This document shows positions 46,961 to 58,751 of a stretch of 64,000 bases of DNA, piece by piece; position 1 is the stretch's first letter, and every line of letters begins with the position of its first letter. The stretch comes from Ascaris suum (taxonomy: Eukaryota > Nematoda > Chromadorea > Rhabditida > Ascarididae), in the NCBI GenBank assembly GCA_013433145.1, contig CM024171.1:13717358-13781357 (forward strand). The letters run 5' to 3'. The position numbers and the translations under genes were made by a program. The notes below the pieces were generated by a model. That model was not told where the DNA came from, did no database searches, and worked only from the letters and a program-made list of their open reading frames with translations.

Positions 46961-48096
46961 TATCATTTAAAAGTTTGCCTAGTTAACGTTGATTTATAAA
47001 GATTTGCATGAAAGTTGTACATAGCGAAAGTAATACATAGGAGTAAAATCGAAGAATTTGGTAACGTAGTGTTAAAAGATTTCATCTCTGCAGTGATGAT
47101 CCTTCGTGTGTGAGAATATAGTCAAAAGCATACCCTACTAGTAAGAAATGCGAACAGAACTTCCCACGACGCATCTGTGCAAACATATATTCAAAAGGAT
47201 ACAAAGAAATTGCTATTGAGACGAATGAATCACCGGAAGCAAGTGTATTATGAATCTATGGAAACCCCTTAGAGGAGAATATAATACGAAATATTGTGCC
47301 CATTTAAGGAAATCATGGTTTTGCTTCAGTAGTTTTTTTTTTAGCGAAGGCAGGTGCGCATAGTCCAGGTCAATTGAAAGGCAGAGAGCCAAATTTATAC
47401 TTCAGCAGGAAGCTGCCATTTCGCTTATCGTTCAAAACAGATTCCCATAGGAAATATCAATTCGTCACACCTCAAATCAATGCTGAAATGTTTCGTCCCA
47501 TCGATCAATATTGGCAACTGACTGCTTGAATCTCCGTCAGCTATCAGATCGGTGATATAATTTTGCGTTGTGTTTTTAGTATGTCAAGCGATACGCTCCT
47601 TTCCTTTTTGATCATGATCCGGTCGAAAAGCTAAAGACTACTCTAACTGAACAATTCACTGTTCATATTCAGACGCTTACATGGGTCTTATTAAAATCGT
47701 CGAAATTTTTTAATCTGGCGTTGTTCAGAGCACGTTCTATCAGTGGTTACCATATAGTTTCATAAAAGTGTGAAGATTTGTGTGCATATTCTATAGAAGC
47801 TTGCCATAACAGAGAAATGCTGTAAGAGTGGAGTGCCGTTAAACAAAAGTGTTCTTGGGAAAATACGCTCATTTCACCGGTTGGAAACTAATAAATGATG
47901 CTCTGGTCCATATTTCATATTTCAGCAAGTGACATTGCATTCTGCTGTCAAATAACAAAGTCCCAATGTGACAAAATGCATTCCCTTCGTTGGTTCTCGA
48001 TGTAAAAAATGAAAAGTCGATGTACGCATATACGCATAGTAATTTGTTATCACTTATCAGAGACGCTATGAAATAATTCGACATTGGTTGTTATAC
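46961..48096. other. Intron or spacer downstream of receptor exon 2
   Basis: About 1.1 kb of ordinary AT-rich sequence; no exon that I can support. Confidence 0.5.
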
Positions 48097-48176
48097 TCGA
48101 TGACACTCAAGTGCTGATGATTCGCTTAATTCAGGATTCATTCCCACTTGAAGACAACGGCAGCTGTTGCGCTCAT
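48097..48176 (-). CDS. Nuclear hormone receptor exon 2 (end of DNA-binding domain), damaged
   Basis: Acceptor gctttcag, donor GTATAA. Reads DERNSCRCLQVGMNPELSES. In nuclear receptors this position reads RNxCRxCRxxKCLxVGM; here RNSCR runs directly into CLQVGM, so six residues including one zinc-binding Cys are missing in frame. Spacing of CNVDN-DERN across the splice fits the family, but one base is missing for the phases to match. The VGMNPE motif is the typical C-terminal extension of the domain. Confidence 0.75.
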
Positions 48177-48657
48177 CTGAAAGCAGCACGGTCAATGCTA
48201 TTGAGTTGCCACAGAGTAAATGACAGTGAAAAAAAAGTGCTGCATTGTTGAAATGATTGCTCACCCCTTCGCAAACATACTGCACTATCGATCGCTATGA
48301 ACATTGGGCTATATTGAGTAGCCATGAATGGCTCTTGGAAGGCGTTGCTGCAATTTTTAGAGATTGATTGGAAAATAGAAGAGGTCTTATACGGCATCCA
48401 CTTGAGAGAAAGGACCTTTGCCAGTAGGAAGCCGCATCGTGAACCTCTAGAAAGTAGAAGAGAATATTTCGAGGAAAATTGGCATGCCCTGCAACTTCAG
48501 GAAATGAGAGTCCACTGATGTGTTCCACTAAATACCATTTAAATGTGATCGAGGCGAAACACAACCAATGGGCTGCTAAAGAACAAGAGCAAAACACCAT
48601 GGACGACAATTCTATAGCATTATGACATTACTTCGAATGTAACTAAACGATCCTTAC

Positions 48658-48849
48658 ATTGTCCACATTGCATTTTCTATCGTATCGGCAAACGTATCTG
48701 TAGGAACCATCATTGACGGCTCTCTGAAGAAACATTTGCAACCGAAACATGCAAAAACGCAACATTGAATCTTGCTGATGAGTCACAACAACCTCGCATC
48801 GTCGAGGCAAACCAGTCCTAGACGGCTCTCGCTCTTCGGATGCTTGCAT
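48658..48849 (-). pseudogene. Nuclear hormone receptor exon 1 (zinc fingers), frameshifted
   Basis: Starts MQASEEREPSRTGLPRRCEV and ends NDGSYRYVCRYDRKCNVDN at a GTAAGG donor. The end is a textbook second zinc finger (C-x5-C). Between them the open frame does not make a first finger, but reading across frames shows its pieces: CDSSARFN, then VFACFGCKCFF, then RAVNDG, with the expected C-x2-C spacing and the FF pair. Three single-base losses within about 90 bp account for this. Steroid-type receptors bind DNA response elements and regulate transcription in the nucleus. Either a decayed gene or a stretch with sequencing indels. Confidence 0.78.
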
Positions 48850-49007
48850 TTTTGCAATTATCGCTTCCAGCTTCCTCTAATAGATCCATTGACCTGCAAA
48901 TTTAACCTCTCAAATTGACATTCAGTCACTTACACTTCCAGGTAACTAATATAATTACAGAATTTACAGAGCATGAAGGATTGCGTCCGATCCAAAATAC
49001 AACGTGG

Positions 49008-49020
49008 ATATATATATAAA

Positions 49021-49062
<42 letters not shown>

Positions 49063-49125
49063 TTTATAATATATATATATATTATATATATATATTTAGT
49101 ATATATATAGTATAAAATATATAGA
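49008..49125. repeat. (TA)n microsatellite, interrupted
   Basis: About 118 bp of TA repeat with a few interruptions. Confidence 0.93.
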
Positions 49126-49142
49126 AGGGTCAGACTAAGGTT

Positions 49143-49790
49143 TTAATGCGAGATTAAGGTCCAGACCTCCCTCTGAACTGCCAAGTCCAGTTTCCGTGAA
49201 GCCTTATAGGTTTTAGAGCATGCATACAACAGAAGTACCTTGTCGCTATGGACTTCTTTCCTAAAAACCCAGAATGAGAAGGCCATTTTGCACTGAAGGA
49301 TGCATAAGCGCATACTGCTTAAAGGCATGAGTAGCAATAGGCAGAAAGAAAGTGCCATGAGGGTAATATCGTACCACTTCCATTCCATAAAGTTTCATCG
49401 GCACATTTCACGCTTTCGAGGAAATTATACGCATATGAAGTATGGGTCCCAATCCAGGAATCACTACCTCATAGACTTTCTTTTTTAGTACAATTACTGC
49501 TCCTGATAATTTAATTCTAGCTTAGAAAATTTTTTACAGTACTTAAAGAACAAACCATAAAATTTTCAAGCCATTTCCCGGAAATTCGAGACGAAACAGA
49601 TCGGTTGGTGACGAGTAACGACAACGCAACACTATTCGCGTTGCGTAACTATTGCAAAGTGAGCACAGATCCCTGGGCTCTTGCATCCTAACTTCCGATG
49701 CATTTTCCTCTCTCTTCCTCTCTCTCTCGTTGCATACCTGTGATCTTTTTCGCTTACATGTTTCTCGGTTACTGGTTGCATACAACAATT
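49143..49790 (-). other. Weak open stretches upstream of receptor exon 1
   Basis: Minus strand 49,143-49,388 begins MEWKWYDITLMALSFCLL with one hydrophobic segment; 49,690-49,790 has a basic stretch ending CKRKRSQ at a GTATGC donor. Neither has a family match. They could be exons between the fibronectin gene and the receptor, or chance. Confidence 0.2.
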
Positions 49791-49899
49791 GCTATATCGC
49801 TTTTTACTCTTTCATCCCCCACTCTATTGTGACGTTGTTATTGTAAACGTTTCAAATCAGATCAAACATAACGACAAATTCACTAGTTGATTTGACGTC

Positions 49900-51090
49900 A
49901 GCTTTAAATGATAATGAAAGTAAAATATCAACATAGATAAAACGAAAAAGACAAATATAAACCTATAAATATAAGTATAATGTAAATACAAATATAAATA
50001 TAAATAAAAACAAATGTATAAATGAAAAGATAAGATGAAAAGAAATACAACTATAACTATAAATACAATATAAAGCATAAATTTAAACATAATTAAATAT
50101 TAGGCTAAAATGCTAGCATAAACAAACCGATAATGTAAATTAATAGACATGAACATAAACATAAATATAAATGTAAACAAAAATATAAATATTTATTATA
50201 AATATAGGGACAAGGAAGATTTGCAAATAGTAAATATAAATATAAATAAAAGAAAAAATTAATTGTTCCTATTAACATAAAACATAAATGTAAAGGTTAT
50301 ACCAATATAAAGATTAAGACAAATATAAATTATAAATAAAGATATGAATATAAATAAAAATAAAGATATAAATATAAATACAGCTTGTGAACATAAATAT
50401 AAAAATAAAAATAAATGTGAAATTCAGACATAAGTATAAATCCAAATCTGAATCTAAATACAGATATCAATATAAACATAATATAAGTGTAGAAATAAAG
50501 ATAAAATAAAATTGTAAGCATAAATATAGGTAAAAATAGAAATACAAAGATGTAAACAGGACTTAAACATCAATATTAATACAATCATAAATATTATTGT
50601 AGATATAAATACAAATGTAAAGATAAAATAATAAATATAAAATAAACATGGAGATAAATAAAAATGTGAAGATAAAGAAAAAATAAAAATTATAAATATA
50701 GATTAAAAACTTATAATATATGCCAAAATGTATAGAAAAAGATAAATAAAAATAAAATATAAATATAAATATAAACAAAAATATAAATAAATATTATAAA
50801 TATAGGTGAAATTTTAATATATTGATGCACATATAAACATAAACTATATAGCTTAAACATAAATAAATTATAAATACGAATATAAATTATTAATATAAAT
50901 ATAATATAAATGTAAATATTTTCATAAATATGAAGATAAAGATAAGTGTATATAAAAATATAATATAAGTATAAAATTAAGACAATTATAAAAACATATA
51001 CAAACATTACGTTTTAAACATAAATATAAATATAGATACCAATATAAAGAGAAATATGCGTTATAAGTTTCAATGAAATATAAATATTAA
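49900..51090 (+). repeat. Degenerate ATAAAT satellite
   Basis: A-rich on the plus strand like all other blocks of this family in the window. Confidence 0.92.
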
Positions 51091-51381
51091 TAAGAAAGCT
51101 ATAAACTACGCGTAAAGCTCACCTTGAAAAAAATATCGAACGATGTTGAACGAATGCAAAGGCTTCTCCCAACTCAGCTGCATTCGCTTAGAAGCTAACG
51201 CTCTTAGCGATCAAACATGATGGCTGAAAGGATCTGAAATTATTACAATAAATGAGGCTTTCCCTAGAGTCCTTTACTTAATCATTCTGCACTATTCTAC
51301 ATTCGAGCAACCAAAAATTTCACTCGTATCATATGCAAAATATCTACCCTCAATAATTTTTGTGAAGACTGATGCATAAAC

Positions 51382-51463
51382 CATGAAAACGGGCACACTC
51401 TGCATCAATCGGCTCTCCTTTATTCTCTTCACGTGGGGGCACTTTAATCTCGAACTTGTTGGG
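51382..51463 (-). CDS. Exon downstream of FnIII exon, charged segment
   Basis: Acceptor gaatgcag, donor GTTTAT. Encodes PNKFEIKVPPREENKGEP then IDAECARFH, 27 codons plus one base. Too short to be noticed by length, but the charged, Pro-containing composition and clean splice borders are exon-like. Same strand and 480 bp from the FnIII exon; phases do not join directly, so another exon would lie between. Family unknown. Confidence 0.5.
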
Positions 51464-51942
51464 CTGCATTCCTTCGTAGTTTTTCAAGATAAATAGTGAC
51501 TGTGCCTGGTCCACTGCTCATTTTTGAAAACTACAGTGAGATTTTAAACGAGCTTTTGGGGACCTTCATCCATTTGAAGAAGGCTGTGGAGTCTGACTGC
51601 GGGGAATGAGGAGTATGCCACAAGGAAGTTAATTCCGCAAAGTGAAAAGAATACAAACTATTCCAATAGATGGCTCAAAAAAACTACAGATCGTAACGCA
51701 ATACGATGAGTAATAAGAAAGAACGGTAGTGTTCAATACGAGCATTTTTGCGCTATTTTTAGACTGTCCCAAATGTCTAAGAAAATGCCGCTTGATTTTC
51801 ATCACAGATAGCGCTCTCTGAACAGTTCGTTTCAGAATGATAGGCACTGGTGAAGAAAGCGCCAGTATATGGCAGTGTGGATGTAAGCTGATTTTAGTCA
51901 ATAACATATGTGAAAATGATTTAACAAGAAATACAAACACAC

Positions 51943-52082
51943 TTCCATGTTTCGTGATTATGGTGACGAGTTGAGACATCGGACTGAGCCCCCACGAATT
52001 TCTGGCTTGCACATGCATGTAGTAACGTCCGCTCGTCGGCAAATTGTCGAGCGTGGCGATAGTTCATCCGCTTCCACTCCTG
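51943..52082 (-). CDS. Fibronectin type III domain exon, with a stop or frameshift at its start
   Basis: Acceptor cgtattcag. The frame TIATLDNLPTSGRYYMHVQA, then RNSWGLSPMSQLVTIITK matches the second half of an FnIII fold: L-x2-L before the Tyr of the tyrosine corner, VxAxNxxGxSpxS and a final beta strand. Such domains occur in extracellular parts of adhesion molecules, axon-guidance receptors and receptor phosphatases. Upstream of TIAT the frame meets a TGA within ten codons of the acceptor, so an indel or nonsense change separates it from the first half. Which FnIII protein cannot be said. Confidence 0.65.
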
Positions 52083-52619
52083 CTGAATACGTTATAAAAA
52101 TAAAGAAGCGAAGTTGTTTTTTGAGAACAATAAAAAACTTCAAACTGAGTAATTAAGAAAACGCCAAAAATGAGCCTGGACGTAGCTCACTAGATTTTGA
52201 GTATAGGTACACTGGGTGCTGCCCACAACTAAGGACTCGATCTGCCACACTATAAGATATTCGGAATAAGTAGGAAAATACACTTGGCTGCATTTTTAAA
52301 GAGAAATTTAGGGGCGGTAGCTTTCTTGGCCTGCGTAATAGATTATCAAAGCTGTGACATAGAAAAATAAGCGCGCACACACCTGCTAATTACTGAGAGA
52401 GAATTCAAACGACAACTGCAAGCGTTTAACACATGGAAAATGAAATACCAAATGGACAAAACGAAGAAATTTATCAGAACTCACGAAGTGTTTTCGTCAT
52501 CGAAATTGCCTACATCAAAAACATTTCACTAGTGAGGTTGGGAATTCAAACAACGAAAAGGTTCTGAGTAATTCCCCAGTCTTCTGAAAAAAGATATGAA
52601 AATTGAAAAACCTAGCAGT

Positions 52620-52865
52620 ACTTTAAAAACCGAAGCCATTACAATCATATCGCATTAAATAATTACAGCATATTTGAACATGCAAAGCCATGTAGATTAC
52701 GCACAAAAACATGGGACGAAGAGATGTTAAATCGCGTTCAACAAACCATTTTTCACTTGTTGAGCATTCTATGCGTCCCACAATCTTAATGCTATGCGCA
52801 TTTGACGTGGCACAGAATGGACCGAGATAGATGAAACTCTGTACTGTTTTGCACCCACTCAAAAG
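52620..52865 (-). pseudogene. Possible non-LTR reverse transcriptase relic
   Basis: The minus strand reads CKTVQSFIYLGPFCATSN then AHSIKIVGRIECSTSEKW. The block F-x-YLG followed by roughly ten residues and an I-K-x-RI helix is typical of the region after the catalytic domain in RTE/CR1-like reverse transcriptases. Short, without catalytic motifs, so only a fragment. Confidence 0.4.
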
Positions 52866-55110
52866 CCATTCTGTGAATGCGATGTCACCATGCCGGCTCT
52901 ATATTCATTGATTCGCTACAATATCTAGCGAATGGAGTGGTGACGAAAAAAGGAAGAGAAATGGATTAAAATGCACTACTACAGCAGTCAACGATTGCAA
53001 GTCTGTAAATACACAGCAGCACCTGGCTATTTTTTCTTCTGCAGAATAAATCAAGACTGGACATCCTTTCCGGCTTATTCGTAAACATCAAATGAAAGCC
53101 TAACTTGTGAAGCAGTTATTAGTTTCGCAATTAAAGAAGCCCATTAAAAGAAACAATTTCAATGCTTTAAAAAATCTGAAAAATGAATTCTTCAATTGAA
53201 TTGTGGCAAACGATAAGAATAAAATGCATATCATGGGCACGTTAAGTTCAAAAATAACTCCTTCATGCTCAATTGGATTGAGGTTAATAACGAAGCGTGC
53301 AATAAAATTTGTGAAACAGTGAACACTGATCAGAAGTTTTTTCAAATAGAGATTGATATTTCTCGAAACTTTTTCTGTTCCATTTCTTAGTGGGACTACG
53401 ATCCGATTGCAAACAGGGCGCTTTTTGATTCAATAATTCAAGTTTGCAATCATTCGATGATAAAGCAATCGCTTTTCTATACCGGTCAAATGATTCAAGG
53501 ATCGAAAATATATGAAAACTTCTTCGCGAAAAAATTACTTATATCAGCATTTATGGTCTTTTTTTATATTAGCATGAAGGTTTTCTTTAAGAAAAGCTTT
53601 AAAAAAGTTCTCGAATGGACACTGGCTTGTAAAATTCGAAACAGTTTGATTGTTCTTTTTCTTATTCATTGAAAAAAACTATTAACTACTTTTGCATGAT
53701 GCTTTATTCAAATTACAGCCTCCATTGAAATTACAGCCATATTCATTGAAAAAAAACAATTTTCGCATATTTTCTATACTGCGCAAAAACACATATCAAT
53801 GCCACTGTAATTTCTAGTATTCTCCAAATGAAACAATTTACATGAAACACTTCGGCATCATTTTTTAACACAACTGTTCGACTCAATAGTTTCCACTTAG
53901 CTTGCTTTTGCTTCACTCATAACTACTTCCATGTGCTACGTCCGTAAATAAGTGATCTGAAAGACACTACGTTATAATGCAGAAATGTGATAAAATACCG
54001 CCAGATGGAAGGACGACGTTTGCACGGCAGACCGCTTGCATATTCGTTTATCGATGAAAATAACATAACCCGTATTTCGGCGCCTCTTCGACCCTGAAAT
54101 AAGTTGGTATGTGTTTTCACTTGTTTTGTGTTCTTGTTCCCGTGTGACGTCACTTATATGTACATGTAAATGTACCGAGAATACAGAAAAATTTTCTTCG
54201 AAATCACTGTTCAAAGTAAGGCAGCATAATCATAGTCATCATTAGAAGCATACCACTCGAAAACTTTCATAAAAAAAAAAAAAAAAAAAAACTAAAAATT
54301 CACTGCTCTTCTCCAAGGGATCGTGCTGTTCGTCGGCGTCATACCGAAGAAGCCTGCGCAAAACGGTCGCCTACCACGGCAATTTCAATTAACGTTTTTT
54401 CCACCTCAGTGCGCACATTTAAGGTGCTTTATGAATCAAGTGGAAATTTTCATGCATTGCTTTATAAGGAAACTCAAAAAGCTTGCACCATAATAAAGGG
54501 GTGATGAGCAATCCATCGCATCCCTACCTCATTCGCTGCTTTTCGATAAACTTCCTGAAAACGGCGCGACTGGAGACATATAAGCGAAACGAGTGCAGCT
54601 ATTTTAAGCATACTTTCTCATAAACTTCTCAACAGCTAACGCACTAAGTGATTCAAAAATACAATGATTTCCACGTTTCTTGTTATTACGTCTAGTTATG
54701 CGTGAACTAATGAGAAAACTGAAAGTGACATAAATGTATGCAAGCGTTGCGGAAACTCGGAGGTAACCAGTTAAGGGTCCTTGGAATTTCTTGTCCCGAC
54801 TTTCGCCAATACACATAATACAATCGCTCTTTCCGTCCTTTGATCCACCATGACAAACCAGTCCAACCTCTCATCATTTCAACGAAATACCTTTTCAGTA
54901 AAAACTAAAAATGATCGAGTTTCTCTAGTGTTTTCCGGTACTTCTCCAGGTGGTCGACATCGGTATTCACCCCTCATCTTGTCGACTTGTCGGATATAAT
55001 CATAATTGTCTATCGCATTTCCGATATAAACGATCTAATCAAGTCTCACTTTTAATTTTCGAAAAATGTTTTGAAACGCATTTTTCGTGAACAGATTTAT
55101 TAAATAGCAA
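52866..55110. other. Region without supported gene
   Basis: AT-rich, with an A run at 54,270-54,291. Several short open frames, none with a domain. Confidence 0.5.
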
Positions 55111-55142
55111 GTGACATCAGAAAAGCTATATATAGGAATGGA

Positions 55143-55242
55143 NNNNNNNNNNNNNNNNNNNNNNNNNNNNNNNNNNNNNNNNNNNNNNNNNNNNNNNNNN
55201 NNNNNNNNNNNNNNNNNNNNNNNNNNNNNNNNNNNNNNNNNN
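55143..55242. other. Assembly gap of exactly 100 N
   Basis: Exactly 100 N, the usual placeholder for a gap of unknown size. Sequence left and right of it is joined by scaffolding, so order and orientation of 55,243 onward relative to the left are not proven. Confidence 0.99.
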
Positions 55243-55457
55243 TTTTATTTTATTTTAGTTTTATTTTATTTTAGTTTTAGTTTTATTTTAGTTTAATTAT
55301 ATTTAAGTTTTATTTTATTTTAGTTTTATTTGAATTTTAGTTATATTTTATTTTAATTTTATTTTATTTTAGGTTTTAGTTGTATTAGTTTATTTTAAGC
55401 TTCGTTCTATTTTTATTTCAGTTTTTTTATATTTTAGTTTTATTTTATTTTAGTTTT
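55243..55457 (+). repeat. TTTTA-type tandem array
   Basis: Variants of TTTTATTTTAG directly after the gap and ending at the palindrome. Probably the reason the assembly broke here. Confidence 0.95.
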
Positions 55458-55867
55458 ACCCCGGTTGCGAACCCCGAACGCAGCTGAGCCCGTGCACAAC
55501 ACAGCGTACGCACGACTACATACTCGGGATTCTGCAGCCAATACTGATCCCAATCACAGGAATTCGAAAACCTGTAACCAGAATGTCAAATAATATCCCC
55601 TTCAAATTCCCATCTCATTGAGGCGTGGGAAGTGGGAACCGATCAGTGCAGAGAGAGCGATCGGTCACCCAGCAAGTGCACTTTCCCCGCCTCAATTCCA
55701 GCTGAAGTTTCCGCAGACATTTTCATATTCGATTCTGTACAAGGTTTTCGAATTCCTCTTATGGGAGTTAGTATTCCGCCTGCAGCGTAGGGTACGGAGT
55801 CGTGTGTACGCAGTGTTGGCACGAGCTCAGCTGCGTTCGAGGTTCGCAACCCGGGGTGCCATCGTTC
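55458..55867. mobile_element. Palindromic foldback element (right copy, inner end truncated)
   Basis: Same element as 31,773-32,194. Its outer end is intact to GTGCCATCGTTC; its inner end starts at ACCCCGGTTGCG, so about ten terminal bases are replaced by the TTTTA array. Confidence 0.8.
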
Positions 55868-56516
55868 TGTGCAAGAGTGCGCAAAATGTCACGTTCCGAT
55901 TTCGTATGCGAAGAGTCCCTTGTGTAGTGAAGAAAATTGCCCTGTCGTGTTCGCGTGCGTCTTTGTTGCGAAGGTCTACATAGTGAGCGGTGGTCGTGTG
56001 CCCCGTGGTTGCTGCGTTCGCGCTATAAAAACGTAGTCCTGTGCATTTCGTAACTGACTGAGTTTTCTTGCTCGCATATCATTCTGTCGACATTTTCATA
56101 TTGTATGCTGCATTTTTAAGAGCTTGTTAACAAATCTCTTTTGCAAAGGCTTGGAGGTGGGGAAGGAGGTTATCTTCAAGTAATATGTTCAGTTTCTGCT
56201 TTTCTTTCGACTCCGGTTTTGAAGTGCCTCACGTGCTTCATCCATGATTCATTTACCTCCCCTTGTTAAGATTTTGAAACTCCGCACGTACGTGACGAAG
56301 CAAGTTTGTACGCGTACTCGTTGCTGTGCTATGCGTCGCGTTCGATTTCGAAATTCTTCTGCACCGCAGTTTTTCAGTATTTCTGTGATTAAATGCAATT
56401 CTATGCTTCTTTGGTCGTGCCGATTTACGTTTTTCATGGTGCAAATGTCGTTTTACTTCCATTTTCTATACTGAGTCATGATTTGCTTTAACAAATTGAC
56501 TTTGAATGAGCGCATT

Positions 56517-56690
56517 ATGACAGCATCGTTTTCTGCGTGCATGTGTGCTGTGTGTCTATCTGCGTGCGCAGTATTATCAGCTCAGGATTCACAAAAGCTA
56601 CAGTTACGAAGTATGCTCGATAAAATTCACAGCGTTATTATTGTAAATCATTTTATTTCACAACCTCTGGAAAAACTTACACGCACTTAA
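56517..56690 (+). other. Candidate small secreted-like ORF (right copy)
   Basis: MTASFSACMCAVCLSACAVL then SAQDSQKLQLRSMLDKIH, about 57 residues. Frame kept relative to the left copy despite several indels. Confidence 0.3.
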
Positions 56691-57279
56691 ACTGTAGAAA
56701 ACATCGCATACGTTTCACAGCGTTCGCCTCTTCGTTTATGTCGTTCGGGTTACAGATTCAGAAAAACTATCTAGTACGGAATATCCAGGCGGGCGACAAG
56801 ATTAGGTTAGTTATTTATCGTAGTATTGCTTATTTCAATTTGTTAATAATCCATGAAATTAGCTGTTCTTGTGAGCGAGATGCAAAGGCTACATCACATG
56901 TTACATCCCCACCTAGATTTTCTCATCCAGAACTGATTAGGGGTTACAGATATTAGTTTACGTTTTCTGTGTAAAAAAACTTGGCCTTATAGAGGTGTTG
57001 GAGTGACTTGAAAGCCTAGTGGCTATAAATTCAAAGATCTGTTCTCTATTTTTGCTTAATTTTTCGCTCATCTTTGGTTTCTTACTTTTCTGCCGCTGTG
57101 AGGAAATAGTCTGATCCACATTTTCATGTATATATGATGCTTTGCCTGGAAAGGTGCTCCATATCATGCTTCAGTAGCGTTGCTGCGCAGTCCGAAAAAT
57201 GCCACTTCAAAAGTGGTGAGTCCAAAACAGTTTTCATGTTGCTGATTTTGGCTCTGCGTGCATTATTGTTCACTTTCAG

Positions 57280-57532
57280 ATGGACGACTCTGAGGCCCTA
57301 CATGGAATATACTTTTCACATAGGCGTGAGAGAGTTGCCACCATCCGAGAAGGAATACTGGCCGCGAGATCGTCGTGAGGACAGACGCAGCAGGACCGCC
57401 GTGTGTCAACGTGGCCAATTCATCGAATTGCAAGAGGCAGGCACAGCGCTTATAAGGCTGAGATGCGCCAGCGAAGAATATGGTCCAATAAGCCACTATT
57501 GGCTCATTGTGATGCCAGGTAACTTTACTCAG
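57280..57532 (+). CDS. Gene Y exon 2 (right copy)
   Basis: Same borders as the left exon (cactttcag; GTTCGT donor), three bases longer. Reads VRELPPSEKEYWPRDRRED where the left copy has a shorter, shifted version. Otherwise only Val to Met near the end. This copy is likely closer to the ancestral exon. Confidence 0.6.
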
Positions 57533-57804
57533 GTTCGTTGTTACTTGTGCTTAAAGTTCCAGGCTTCGGAAACAACAGCATAGGTATTTGTGTTTTCGAG
57601 CGCCCACAAGAGTGTATGACCTCAGCTGTCATCATGCAACTGTAATAGGCCTTCTGTTCTCCATCTATGCTGCCCTATGTTTTTAACTGAATAATGAATG
57701 AATAGAATTTCTCATCTTCGTTCTTTGCTTCAACCCAGTTTTACCTTGTTGTTATAATTTCAGTGGCAGAAGTGGATGCGGTCGAAGAAACTGATTGCTT
57801 TTAG

Positions 57805-57899
57805 GAGTGTGATAGGTTAGCTGTTATGTTGGAAATTGATGTGCAGAAATTGGATAAATTCCTCTCATACCCACCCTTCCGCAATGGAATTGTCATTAA
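57805..57899 (+). pseudogene. Gene Y exon 3 (right copy), donor destroyed
   Basis: Protein identical to the left exon except a Val/Ile and an Asp/Asn change, but the GTGAAG donor has become CGGAAG, so normal splicing into exon 4 is not possible. Confidence 0.55.
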
Positions 57900-57966
57900 C
57901 GGAAGTTTTTTTTGGAAGCACTTGAACGGAGAAGTCTGTCATGCTGTGCTTGGCCCACTTTGCCAG

Positions 57967-58011
57967 CAAAAAAGGCGCTTTTCAACGGAAGTAGAGCAAA
58001 TCGCAGTGAAA
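57967..58011 (+). pseudogene. Gene Y exon 4 (right copy), frameshift and lost donor
   Basis: Six A instead of seven shifts the frame after KK, and the donor GTAGGT reads TAGGT because one G is missing. Both changes are single-base and in or next to simple runs. Confidence 0.55.
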
Positions 58012-58591
58012 TAGGTGTGGAGGTAAATAAATTGCAGAATTCACAAGTGCATCACTTCTGTCTCATTGAAAATCTTCTAGTAGGAAATGCCCTGAATGAA
58101 AAAAAAAAATCAGTCGAAATCCGTAGAGAAAAAAACATTGCACTCAAGTCATAACCTTGAAATGTGGGTCCTTTAAAAAAGCTGTCACCTACATAACTTT
58201 GCAATAGAGGCATTGATTGCTGATGCGGTCCATTTGATTGGCAGGCGATGTATGATTAGTATTGTAAAGCCGGCAGCAACTGATAGTGGTCATATGCCAC
58301 GATCGTTGTACTTTGAGTGATGTCTGCAAGCGTTTGCATATCAATTTTTTCGAAAAATACATTCCACGGCTATAGCTGTTTATTTTTCGACACTTCGCAG
58401 CTCTCATTCTGAAATAAGACTCATGATAGGAACTCGATTCAGTTTTTTTGGATTGGTATATCTCTGTTGTTAACAAACCGCTTGTACCGCATTTTTATAT
58501 GACATGTACATTCAAATTTCGGCCTTTCTAGATGAAATGAAATACAGAACTGAGTATGCCATACCTACAAGGATATTTTTATTTATTTCAG

Positions 58592-58751
58592 GACTTGAAG
58601 TCAGCATTTCAGGATGATGTACTGAATTTGGACTCCACCTCACTCCAGAAGAGCATGGCGCAAATGAAACCGCGCCACGAGTTATCTCATGGCTCAATAC
58701 TCGGATTCGAAGTCGAGTACGCAAGGCGAACAAACAGCATGCTCACAAGAG
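58592..58751 (+). CDS. Gene Y exon 5 (right copy), last exon before the deletion joint
   Basis: 160 nt, one amino acid different from the left copy. The next gene Y exon known on the left (28,376-28,496) is absent because the joint at 58,966 follows; the next exon downstream on this strand is RanBPM 59,326-59,370. Confidence 0.55.
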
